A stretch of DNA of 64,000 nucleotides, taken from Flavihumibacter profundi. Its GTDB lineage: Bacteria > Bacteroidota > Bacteroidia > Chitinophagales > Chitinophagaceae. Position numbers and translations under genes: made by a program. The stretch covers positions 1-64,000 of the forward strand of contig NZ_JAIQXE010000004.1 of the NCBI RefSeq assembly GCF_020076305.1. The letters are read 5' to 3'. Of the stretch, positions 18,258-26,481 are shown one piece after another (position 1 is the first letter of the stretch; every line of letters starts with the position of its first letter). The notes below the pieces were generated by a model, which saw nothing but the letters and a program-made list of their open reading frames with translations, was not told where the DNA came from and ran no database searches.

Positions 18258-19760
18258 ATGGGTAAGCCAACCGGATTTATGGAATTTACCAGGGAGTTGC
18301 CTGGCAAAAGGCCAGTGGCTGAGCGTTTACACGATTACAAAGAATTCGTGCAGCGGTATACCGACCAGCAACTGAACAACCAGGCAGCCAGGTGTATGGA
18401 CTGCGGGGTACCTTTTTGCCACAATGGATGTCCATTAGGAAATGTGATTCCCGAGTTTAATGATGCTGTATACCGCAAAAACTGGGAAGAAGCGTATGAC
18501 ATATTAAAGTCAACCAACAACTTTCCTGAATTCACCGGGAGGATTTGTCCGGCCCCCTGCGAAACAGCCTGCGTACTGGGTATTAACCAGCCAGCCATTA
18601 CGATAGAAGAAATCGAAAAGCACATTATTGAGATAGCTTTTGACAAGGGATTGGTGAAAGCGCATAAGCCTAATATGCGCACTGGGAAAAAGGTAGCTGT
18701 GATCGGTTCCGGTCCCGCAGGACTTGCAGTTGCTGCGCAACTGAACTATGCCGGTCACCAGGTAACCGTATTTGAGCGAGATGAGAAGCCTGGTGGTTTA
18801 TTGCGGTATGGCATACCCGATTTTAAGTTAGAGAAATGGGTGATCGACAGAAGGATCGCTTTAATGGAAGAAGAAGGCATTGTGTTCAAGTGCCATGCGA
18901 ATGTGGGTGTAAATGTGCGGGTGAATGACCTCTTGCGCGAATACCAGGCAATTGTACTGGCGGGCGGATCAACGGTTCCCCGTAACCTCGATATCCCCGG
19001 AAGGGAACTGAAAGGCGTGCATTTCGCGATGGATTTCCTGAAACAGCAGAACAAGCGCAATGACCATAAGGATCCGCTGGGCCATGCAGACGTGGAAAGT
19101 AATATTTATCATGAACAGCTACTGGCAGGCAAAAAGCATGTAGTAGTTATAGGCGGAGGAGATACCGGCAGCGACTGCGTTGGAACTTCAAACCGCCAGG
19201 GAGCACTTTCTGTAACGCAGTTTGAGTTGTTACCCAAGCCGCCGGAAGGCCGTACTCCCTATATGCCTTGGCCAACTTACCCGATGGTGCTGAAAACCTC
19301 CACTTCACATGAAGAAGGTTGTGAGCGCGAATGGGCTGTTGCCACAAAGAGTTTCATTGGTGATGAGAATGGCAACCTGAAAGCACTACGCATTGTGAAC
19401 CTCGAGTGGACCAGCAGTGCAGATGGCCGACCGGCGCAGTTTAAGGAAGTGGAAGGCTCTGAAAAAGAGATCCCCTGCGAATTAGCGTTGTTAGCTATGG
19501 GCTTTGTGCATCCGCAGCAGGCAGGTTTACTGGAAGAACTGGGTGTAGAATTAGACGAACGGGGCAATGTAAGGGCCACTGAGAAAGCTTACCAGACGAG
19601 CATCCCCAAGATATTTACAGCGGGGGATATGCGCCGCGGGCAGAGCCTTGTCGTTTGGGCCATCAGTGAAGGCCGGGAATGCGCCAGGAAGGTCGACCAG
19701 TTCCTTATGGGACAGTCTGTACTCGAAACAAAGGACGCAATGTTGTCTATAGCACTCTAA
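18258..19760 (+). CDS. gltD: Glutamate synthase, small subunit
   Basis: FAD and Fe-S protein that passes electrons from NAD(P)H to GltB. N-terminal 4Fe-4S cysteines CMDCGVPFCHNGCPLGN and GRICPAPCETACVLG; FAD Rossmann motif VIGSGPAGLAVAAQL; second nucleotide motif VVIGGGDTGSDCVG; C-terminal FAD contact FTAGDMRRGQSLVVWAI. 500 residues, full length. It starts 58 bp after gltB with a repeat between them, and is followed by a palindromic terminator at 19788-19815. Confidence 0.95.
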   Translation: MGKPTGFMEFTRELPGKRPVAERLHDYKEFVQRYTDQQLNNQAARCMDCGVPFCHNGCPLGNVIPEFNDAVYRKNWEEAYDILKSTNNFPEFTGRICPAPCETACVLGINQPAITIEEIEKHIIEIAFDKGLVKAHKPNMRTGKKVAVIGSGPAGLAVAAQLNYAGHQVTVFERDEKPGGLLRYGIPDFKLEKWVIDRRIALMEEEGIVFKCHANVGVNVRVNDLLREYQAIVLAGGSTVPRNLDIPGRELKGVHFAMDFLKQQNKRNDHKDPLGHADVESNIYHEQLLAGKKHVVVIGGGDTGSDCVGTSNRQGALSVTQFELLPKPPEGRTPYMPWPTYPMVLKTSTSHEEGCEREWAVATKSFIGDENGNLKALRIVNLEWTSSADGRPAQFKEVEGSEKEIPCELALLAMGFVHPQQAGLLEELGVELDERGNVRATEKAYQTSIPKIFTAGDMRRGQSLVVWAISEGRECARKVDQFLMGQSVLETKDAMLSIAL

Positions 19761-19787
19761 TAGATTATATTTTTTAAACATATCAAT

Positions 19788-19815
19788 AAAAAAAGCAGCT
19801 TAAGCTGCTTTTTTT
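19788..19815 (+). terminator. Terminator after gltD
   Basis: Perfect palindrome: seven A, AGCAGC-type arm (19788-19799), loop TTAA-type centre, arm GCTGC followed by seven T (19804-19815). It ends the gltBD transcript before amt. Confidence 0.85.
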
Positions 19816-19816
19816 G

Positions 19817-20126
19817 TTTTACGGCTTGAAAAAATAATATCATGGAATTTCCTGTCCCGTTCGTATACTTTTTTTAATATGACTTAACATGGTTAAAATA
19901 GCTTGTGATAAGCTGATATTTAGCAGATTGACAGTCAATATTTTAGGATTTCGTTAAGATTATAAGATTAAATCTGTGATATTAATAGCTCTCACCAGAA
20001 ACCATTATTAATATTAGTTTTTATTATATGTGAATATTTATGGTATACTCATACTGTTTTTATGTTTATTTTAGGTTAACGATTTCAATTATTGATTTTT
20101 TTAATGTTCACTAAAAACAAACAGAA
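19817..20126. other. AT-rich intergenic region before amt
   Basis: About 310 bases, markedly AT-rich, with no reading frame. It should contain the amt promoter. TATGTTTA at 20061-20068 is close to the -7 consensus TAnnTTTG, but no TTG box is placed correctly upstream. I saw no clear riboswitch or regulator palindrome. Confidence 0.4.
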
Positions 20127-21524
20127 ATGAGTAAACTGACAACCAAACAGGTTGCCCCCTTCCTGGTTCTGGCAGGAGTAGCAATTGCCTCTTTATTTAT
20201 TCCTTCTTTGCCAAACTTCGATGATGGTGGTAAACTGTACAATTCGGCCGACATTGCCTGGATCATTGTGGCTACAGCCCTTGTATTCCTGATGACCCCC
20301 GGACTCGCCTTCTTCTATGGAGGAATGGTTCACCGTAAAAATGTGATCTCTACTATGATTAAAAGCGTAGTAGCAGCTGGTGTGGTGAGTATCCTCTGGA
20401 TTGCAGTAGGCTTTAGCCTTTGTTTTGGTGATTCCATTGGTGGTTTTATCGGCAACCCAACCACATTCGCCTTTTTTAAAGGCGTTAGTTCTGGTGCCCC
20501 CTGGAGCCTGGCTCCTACCATTCCCCTCACCCTGTTTGCCTTGTTCCAGCTGATGTTTGCAATAATCACGCCCGGACTGGTAGTAGGTGCTGTTGCAGAA
20601 AGGATCCGTTTCACAGCCTATATCCTGTTCATAGCTTTGTTCAGCTTGCTGGTGTATGCACCAATTGCACACTGGACCTGGCATCCTGATGGATTCCTGT
20701 TCAAAATGGGGGTTCTGGATTTCGCCGGTGGTACTGTTGTACATATATCTGCCGGTTGTGCCGCCCTTGCTGGTGCACTGGTATTGAAGCGCAGGCAATC
20801 ACATATTGAAAACAGGGAAATCCCTCCTGCTAATATTCCTTATGTATTGATCGGTACCGGCCTGCTATGGTTTGGCTGGTTTGGTTTTAACGCAGGTTCT
20901 GCCCTGGGTGCAAATGCCCTTTCAGTTTCTGCTTTTGCAACAACCAATACTGCCGCTGCTGCTGCTGGTCTAAGTTGGATGTTCTTTGATGTATTGAAAG
21001 GTAAAAAACCATCTGTACTTGGATTCTGTATAGGAGCTGTAGTTGGATTGGTTGCTATTACCCCGGCCGCCGGTTTCGTAGCGATCCCTCAAAGTATTTT
21101 CATTGGTGTATTTGCTGCAATCGTTTCTAATGTAGCTGTTTACTACAAACAAAAATCTACTTTGGATGATACCCTCGATGTATTCCCTTGCCATGGTGTT
21201 GGTGGTATGGTGGGTATGCTGATGACTGGCATTTTCGCTACCAAAGCAGTAAATGGCGCTGGCGCTGATGGCCTGTTCTATGGTAACGCTTCTTTCTTCA
21301 TTACACAATTAAAAGCGCTGGCAATAGTTGTGTCTTACAGTTTCGTAATGTCTTACGGCATCTTCAAATTCATCAACTTCATCCTGCCACTTCGTGTAAC
21401 TTCTGAAGAAGAAGAAATGGGTCTTGACGAATCCCAGCACAACGAGAAATATACTCAGGGTACTTTGATCCTGTCCAAGAACGGAAAATTGCATGAAGAA
21501 GAAATGCCCGTTACCAGTTTTTAA
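20127..21524 (+). CDS. amt: Ammonium transporter, Amt family
   Basis: Inner-membrane trimeric ammonium channel. About eleven hydrophobic spans; MTPGLAFFYGGMVHRKN near residue 55, twin pore histidines in HISAGCAALAGALVLKRR and FPCHGVGGMVGML, and Trp/Phe-rich gate segments. 465 residues; an extra N-terminal hydrophobic stretch (residues 10-27) may be a signal peptide or first span. The cytosolic tail (EEEEMGLDESQHNEKY...) is acidic. No glnK (PII) gene is adjacent. It follows gltBD and precedes a porin gene that is probably co-transcribed. Confidence 0.95.
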   Translation: MSKLTTKQVAPFLVLAGVAIASLFIPSLPNFDDGGKLYNSADIAWIIVATALVFLMTPGLAFFYGGMVHRKNVISTMIKSVVAAGVVSILWIAVGFSLCFGDSIGGFIGNPTTFAFFKGVSSGAPWSLAPTIPLTLFALFQLMFAIITPGLVVGAVAERIRFTAYILFIALFSLLVYAPIAHWTWHPDGFLFKMGVLDFAGGTVVHISAGCAALAGALVLKRRQSHIENREIPPANIPYVLIGTGLLWFGWFGFNAGSALGANALSVSAFATTNTAAAAAGLSWMFFDVLKGKKPSVLGFCIGAVVGLVAITPAAGFVAIPQSIFIGVFAAIVSNVAVYYKQKSTLDDTLDVFPCHGVGGMVGMLMTGIFATKAVNGAGADGLFYGNASFFITQLKALAIVVSYSFVMSYGIFKFINFILPLRVTSEEEEMGLDESQHNEKYTQGTLILSKNGKLHEEEMPVTSF

Positions 21525-21634
21525 TTCAAATAATGAATGATGCTTATTGAAATAGAAAAAGGTACAGCTGATTGATAAACTTCTGACCAAGTTCATCGCC
21601 GTACCCTTTCCCTTAACACTTAAAATGTTCAGCA

Positions 21635-22765
21635 ATGTTACAAAAAATATTTGCAACAGGCATCGCTATAGCCTGTTCAGTCTCGGGATTCGCGCAATCT
21701 CCTGATACAGCTTCGCTGATTGCGTCTGCCTCTCAAACCACAGCTGCCCCCTTAGCCCCGGCACCCCCTGAAGACAAGAAACCGTTCCTTACAATTTCCG
21801 GTTCCGCGGATGTTTATTACCGCCTGGACTTCAGCAAACAGGCTGCTAATAACAAGACCAGTTTCACCGGTACCCACAACACGTTCGCCCTCGGGATGGC
21901 GAGCGTTAAGCTGGAACATAAAACCGATAAACTGGACATGGTTGCTGATCTCGGCTTCGGTCCCCGCGCCAAGGAATTCGCCTATACCGATGAAGGGATT
22001 ACCCAGGCTATTAAACAATTGTACATCAGCTACTCTGCTACCAACTGGCTGAAATTCACTGCAGGAACCTGGGCTACCCACGTGGGCTACGAACTGCTTG
22101 ACCCGCAACTGAACCGCAACTACAGCATGTCTTACATGTTTACAAACGGCCCGTTCTCCCATACCGGTGTGAAAGCTGAAATTTCGAAAGGCAAAAGCGG
22201 GTTCATGATCGGTGTAGCCAATGCCACCGATTACAGGACTCCGCCAGCCGGGCAAATCAACAAGAAATTCCTGATCGCCCAGTACAGTTTCGCAGCCAGT
22301 GATAACCTGAAATTCTACCTGAACTATGTTGGGGGCAAGAACCCGGATACTTCCAAAACCAGCCAGTTTGACCTGGTAGCTACCGCAAAACTGAGCAATG
22401 CATTCAGCCTTGGGTTTAATGGTACCGTAAACACTACCCAAACCTGGGATGGCAGCAAAAATGAAAGCGGTAAATCATGGTGGGGTTCTGCGTTATACCT
22501 GAACCTTGACCCTAAACCCTGGTTTGGCCTAACACTGCGCACAGAATACTTCAGCGACGAAAAACAAATGAAAATTTATACCGGCACAGATAAAGGGGCC
22601 AATGTTTTTGCCACCACCTTATCTGCCAATTTCAAAACCGGTGGGTTCATCTTTATTCCTGAATTCCGTATCGATAATTCAAGCCAGGACATCTTCATAG
22701 ATGCAAATGGCGCACCTAAAAAGTCTGCCGGCAGTTTCCTGCTCGCAGCAATATATAGCTTCTAA
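21635..22765 (+). CDS. Outer-membrane beta-barrel porin, BBP2/OmpL-like
   Basis: Signal peptide MLQKIFATGIAIACSVSGFAQS with cleavage near residue 20, then a Pro/Ala/Thr-rich linker and a barrel with alternating aromatic strands. It contains TISGSADVYYRLDFSKQ near the start, GTWATHVGYELLDPQLNRNY in the middle, and ends with FLLAAIYSF, an aromatic outer-membrane terminus. 376 residues. The family (putative beta-barrel porin 2) is common in Bacteroidota and often lies next to amt, so it may let ammonium or small nitrogen compounds through the outer membrane; that role is inference. It starts 110 bp after amt. Confidence 0.8.
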   Translation: MLQKIFATGIAIACSVSGFAQSPDTASLIASASQTTAAPLAPAPPEDKKPFLTISGSADVYYRLDFSKQAANNKTSFTGTHNTFALGMASVKLEHKTDKLDMVADLGFGPRAKEFAYTDEGITQAIKQLYISYSATNWLKFTAGTWATHVGYELLDPQLNRNYSMSYMFTNGPFSHTGVKAEISKGKSGFMIGVANATDYRTPPAGQINKKFLIAQYSFAASDNLKFYLNYVGGKNPDTSKTSQFDLVATAKLSNAFSLGFNGTVNTTQTWDGSKNESGKSWWGSALYLNLDPKPWFGLTLRTEYFSDEKQMKIYTGTDKGANVFATTLSANFKTGGFIFIPEFRIDNSSQDIFIDANGAPKKSAGSFLLAAIYSF

Positions 22766-22828
22766 TCTCTGTTTCACATATGGCAAGCAATCGTTGAGCG
22801 TCCCCTGTTTCTACAGGGGACTATCTTT

Positions 22829-24985
22829 TTAATTAAGGAACATCTCATCAACCAGCAGCAGGTGTTCATCTTTCTTTTGCTTGTGGGGTTTGGCTATAAT
22901 TTTAAGGTACGAAACACTATGCGGCTGGAAGGAGCCTTCAACAATTTTCAGGGAAGGTTTCCCGCCTTTTGCGGGAGGGGAAGGTTTGATAGTCAATAGC
23001 AGTTTGGCCTGCTTCTCATTTTCACCACCCCAAACTTCTACCAGTGCCGGCGGGTAAATGCCTGTATTTTCTTCAAGCATATAATGCAAGCCTACAGACT
23101 TCAGGGTAATGGGTTTGTTAAACAGGGAAACGAGCACCATATCCTTACTCCTTGCACCAGCCCAGTAATTGGCCCATGCAGGATTATTGGCGCCTATCAC
23201 ACCCAGTTTTTTATTAAAAAAGGTATGCGCGCCTTCAGCCTGGTGAACATCATTTAGGGGGAATAATAATTGTACGCTATCCGGTATAAAAGAATTTTTC
23301 AGGAAATCAAAAGTGGCGACATCACTGGAATACCATCCTGCTTTAAAAGCTTTTGCCTTGACCGTAGTATTTTTATTGATGACAGTATTACCGTCGAATA
23401 CCGGGGAATGGATACTGTCCGGCTCTGTACCATCTGTTGTATACCTTATCTGAACACCTTTAATCGGATGCCTTAACTGTACGGCAAGATCCTGGTCAAA
23501 AACCATCACAGCATTTTTTACCTGGGGCGGATTAAGCTTGAGCGAATCCTTACCATCGTCCCTGAATCCTTCAATGAACGTAATTTCCTTATTGCCCTGC
23601 TTTAATGCTGCAATATCAGTGGAAGCGATCCCGGTGTTCCACAAGGAAATTGTTTTCAGGTTTTTAAAGGCGGCAATCTTTTGTTTCAAACCACTATAGG
23701 TAATTTTCGTTCCGGAGAGGGAGAGCGTATGCAGGTGCTTTAAGGGGATAAGGGCATCCAGTGCCTTATCGGTGATATCAGTGAAATTCAAATCAAGCCT
23801 GCGCAGGTTTTCAAACTGGCTAACGGATTTAAGGTCTTCATCCTTCACAGGCATTTTATTCAGGTTCAATGCAACAACCTGTTTTTTTATATCACTCATC
23901 TCCTCCAGTTGCTTTACCGAGTAGGCGCTCCTGTTGTAAATATTCACATCCAGTCCGGGTGACTCGATGGCAATTGGCGCAATCGTGCGGTAAAAAGTAT
24001 TCAGCTTTGCAATTGTTTTTTCATCAGCAGCAGAAAAGTCGAATTTTTCCGTACCCTCATCTTCAGGCTTCAGCACAGCAGTGGCCATCAACCGCAATGA
24101 ATCACCAGCTTCCAGGTCGGTTACTTTTTTATGGAAGTCAGCATCATCCTTTATCCATAATGCAAGCAGGTCAATTTCCTCTTGTGTAAGCTGGGGCTTG
24201 CCTGCCGGTGGCATGTGCTTTTTTTCTTCTGGTGAAAGGTGCACGCGTTCCAGCATTAAACTGAGGTCGGGATTGCCGGGCACAAATAACTTACCTGACT
24301 TACCGCCTTTAAGCATTGACAAAGAGTCTGTCAATGCCAGTTGTCCTTTTAGTTTATTGGTATTGTGGCAGCCGGTACATTTCTTATCCAAAATAGGCTG
24401 GATAACATGCTCGAAAACAATCGCCTTTTCAATGGGTACAACGGGTGCTTTTATATTGGCGATAATAGGTTGCAGGATAAAGTCTTCCCCATGAGATAAA
24501 GTTGCGCCGTAGTGCCCGGTCATAATGAGTGCGGAAACCATTACAAAAGCGCATAGCCACGCTGCCGGGGCTTTATACCACTGCTTTTTGCTTACCATGT
24601 ATATCAAAGAAGCAATATAAAAAATAGCAACACCTGTCCATTTATGCAATACCAGTGTATCGCCTTCATAACCTTCTTCCCTGGAAAGGAATAAACCCAT
24701 AATAACGGTAATGCCGGAAAGCAATGCACCACCCAGTAAAAACCCCTCTGCATATTGCCGGTAGGGACTTGTTGCATCGCTGCCATAACTGAACCTGAAT
24801 AGTTCGAATATCATCGCCAGGATAAGGAGCACGATCGGGAAATGCAGCAGGAATGGATGCATCCTGCCTACAGGCTGCAACCAATATGGCAATACCAGTT
24901 TGTCTGCAAACAGTACCAGGAATGCGATAAATATATTGAGGACGATCAATAGCTGTTCTGCAAAGAACCTTACTTTCTTATTCAT
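22829..24985 (-). CDS. Membrane cytochrome-c protein with leucine-rich repeats
   Basis: A multidomain membrane protein of 718 residues. Residues 1-170 hold several hydrophobic spans (DUF2231-like). A planctomycete-type cytochrome c segment follows with the haem motif CTGCHNTNKLKG and a distal Met in KKHMPPAGKPQL. Next come leucine-rich repeats (LRRLDLNFTDITDKALDALI), then a chitobiase C-terminal-like domain (GVQIRYTTDGTEP), and a carbohydrate-binding-like end. Last gene of a three-gene minus-strand operon; 17 bp separate it from the DUF1501 gene. Probably an inner-membrane electron carrier facing the periplasm; the pathway is unknown. Confidence 0.8.
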   Translation of the reverse strand: MNKKVRFFAEQLLIVLNIFIAFLVLFADKLVLPYWLQPVGRMHPFLLHFPIVLLILAMIFELFRFSYGSDATSPYRQYAEGFLLGGALLSGITVIMGLFLSREEGYEGDTLVLHKWTGVAIFYIASLIYMVSKKQWYKAPAAWLCAFVMVSALIMTGHYGATLSHGEDFILQPIIANIKAPVVPIEKAIVFEHVIQPILDKKCTGCHNTNKLKGQLALTDSLSMLKGGKSGKLFVPGNPDLSLMLERVHLSPEEKKHMPPAGKPQLTQEEIDLLALWIKDDADFHKKVTDLEAGDSLRLMATAVLKPEDEGTEKFDFSAADEKTIAKLNTFYRTIAPIAIESPGLDVNIYNRSAYSVKQLEEMSDIKKQVVALNLNKMPVKDEDLKSVSQFENLRRLDLNFTDITDKALDALIPLKHLHTLSLSGTKITYSGLKQKIAAFKNLKTISLWNTGIASTDIAALKQGNKEITFIEGFRDDGKDSLKLNPPQVKNAVMVFDQDLAVQLRHPIKGVQIRYTTDGTEPDSIHSPVFDGNTVINKNTTVKAKAFKAGWYSSDVATFDFLKNSFIPDSVQLLFPLNDVHQAEGAHTFFNKKLGVIGANNPAWANYWAGARSKDMVLVSLFNKPITLKSVGLHYMLEENTGIYPPALVEVWGGENEKQAKLLLTIKPSPPAKGGKPSLKIVEGSFQPHSVSYLKIIAKPHKQKKDEHLLLVDEMFLN

Positions 24986-25002
24986 TGAAAATCGGGAAAA
25001 AG

Positions 25003-26454
25003 TTAACTAATAATACCCTTCACCACTTCACCTGAAATATCGGTGAGCCTGTAGCGACGTCCTAAGTGTTTAAATATAAGTTTCTTGTGGTCCAGCCCCA
25101 ACTGGTTTAAAACAGTTGCCTGGAAATCGTGCACATGCACAGGATCCTTAATAATATTATAGCCCAGCTCATCTGTTTCACCATATACAATTCCTGGCTT
25201 TACACCGCCACCTGCCATCCAGATACTAAAGCAGCGAGGATGATGGTCACGCCCATAATTATCCTTCTCCAGCGTGCCCTGGGTATAGCTTGTCCTGCCG
25301 AATTCGCCGCCCCATATCACCAGTGTTTCGTCGAGCAGTCCGCGTTGTTTAAGGTCAGTCACCAATGCCGCCGATGCCTGGTCTACATCTTTCGCCTGCT
25401 TTGCAATTTCAAAAGGAAGGTTACCATGCTGGTCCCATCCCTGGTGGTAAAGCTGTACAAATCGTACGCCGTTCTCTGATAATTTACGTGCCAGCAAACA
25501 GTTGGCTGCAAATGTTCCGGGTACCAGGCATTCAGGTCCGTATAACTTTACAATATCATCCGGCTCTTTGGAAAGGTCCATTACTTCAGGTACAGCCGTT
25601 TGCATACGGTAGGCCATTTCATATTGCTTCACCTTTGCTGCTATTTCGGGGTCGCCGAACTCCTGGTAAGAAAGCTCATTCAATTCAGCAATATTATCCA
25701 GCATGTCTCGCCTGGCTTTCCGGTCCATACCTTCCTGGTCGCGCAGGTACAATACGGGGTCTTCCCCTTTACTGAACTGCACACCCTGGTGTATGGAATC
25801 AAGGAAACCATTGGACCATAATTTAGAATATACGCCCTGGCCATTACCAACGCCGCGGGAAAGCAACACGGTAAAAGCAGGCAGGTTCTTATTTTCATTA
25901 CCCAGCCCGTAACTGAGCCATGCGCCCATACTAGGCCTGTTGCCCTGCTGCGAACCGGTTTGCAGGAAAGTGAGGGCCGGATCATGGTTGATCGCTTCGG
26001 TATACATTGACTTGATGATACAAAGCTCATCAGCAATTTTAGCCGTATAAGGCAAAAGGTCACTTATCCATGCACGTGAGTTACCATATTGTTTGAAATC
26101 AACAAAGGAACCTACCAGCGGGAAATGGGCCTGGTTTGCCGTCATACCGGTCAGTCGCTGGTTTCCGCGCACGGAAGGGGGCATTTCCTTGCCGTTCATT
26201 TCCCGGAGTTTAGGCTTATAATCAAAAAGCTCCTGTTGTGAAGGCGCACCATTCTGGAACAGGTAAATTACCCGCTTAGCTTTAGGCGCGAAGTGAGGTA
26301 TTCCCGGCGTTAGTCCTTCTTCTATACCACCATTACTGAACAGGTCCGGCATTAATAATGAGCCTAATGCCAGGCTGCCTACTCCCATACCCATGGTAGA
26401 AAGAAAACGTCTCCTGTTCCAACTAAAACCATGTTCTAAAATTTCTTTATCCAT
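25003..26454 (-). CDS. DUF1501 family secreted protein
   Basis: 483 residues with a twin-arginine-like N-terminus NRRRFLSTMGMGVGSLALG, suggesting Tat export. The body belongs to the DUF1501 family, distant relatives of sulfatases and alkaline phosphatases: FAPKAKRVIYLFQNGAPSQ, then a C-terminal LVIWGGEFGRTSYTQG and RDHHPRCFSIWMAGGG. No activity is established for the family. It sits between the DUF1549/1553 cytochrome gene and the DUF2231 cytochrome gene, the usual companion arrangement, and is likely secreted to the same compartment. Confidence 0.85.
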   Translation of the reverse strand: MDKEILEHGFSWNRRRFLSTMGMGVGSLALGSLLMPDLFSNGGIEEGLTPGIPHFAPKAKRVIYLFQNGAPSQQELFDYKPKLREMNGKEMPPSVRGNQRLTGMTANQAHFPLVGSFVDFKQYGNSRAWISDLLPYTAKIADELCIIKSMYTEAINHDPALTFLQTGSQQGNRPSMGAWLSYGLGNENKNLPAFTVLLSRGVGNGQGVYSKLWSNGFLDSIHQGVQFSKGEDPVLYLRDQEGMDRKARRDMLDNIAELNELSYQEFGDPEIAAKVKQYEMAYRMQTAVPEVMDLSKEPDDIVKLYGPECLVPGTFAANCLLARKLSENGVRFVQLYHQGWDQHGNLPFEIAKQAKDVDQASAALVTDLKQRGLLDETLVIWGGEFGRTSYTQGTLEKDNYGRDHHPRCFSIWMAGGGVKPGIVYGETDELGYNIIKDPVHVHDFQATVLNQLGLDHKKLIFKHLGRRYRLTDISGEVVKGIIS

Positions 26455-26481
26455 CTGGAACGCTTTGGGTTATTGTGTTTA

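Noticed and set aside
19817-20126. Riboswitch or nitrogen-regulator site before amt
   Set aside because: Only AT-rich sequence and a weak -7 box were seen; no conserved RNA fold or clear palindrome could be supported by eye.
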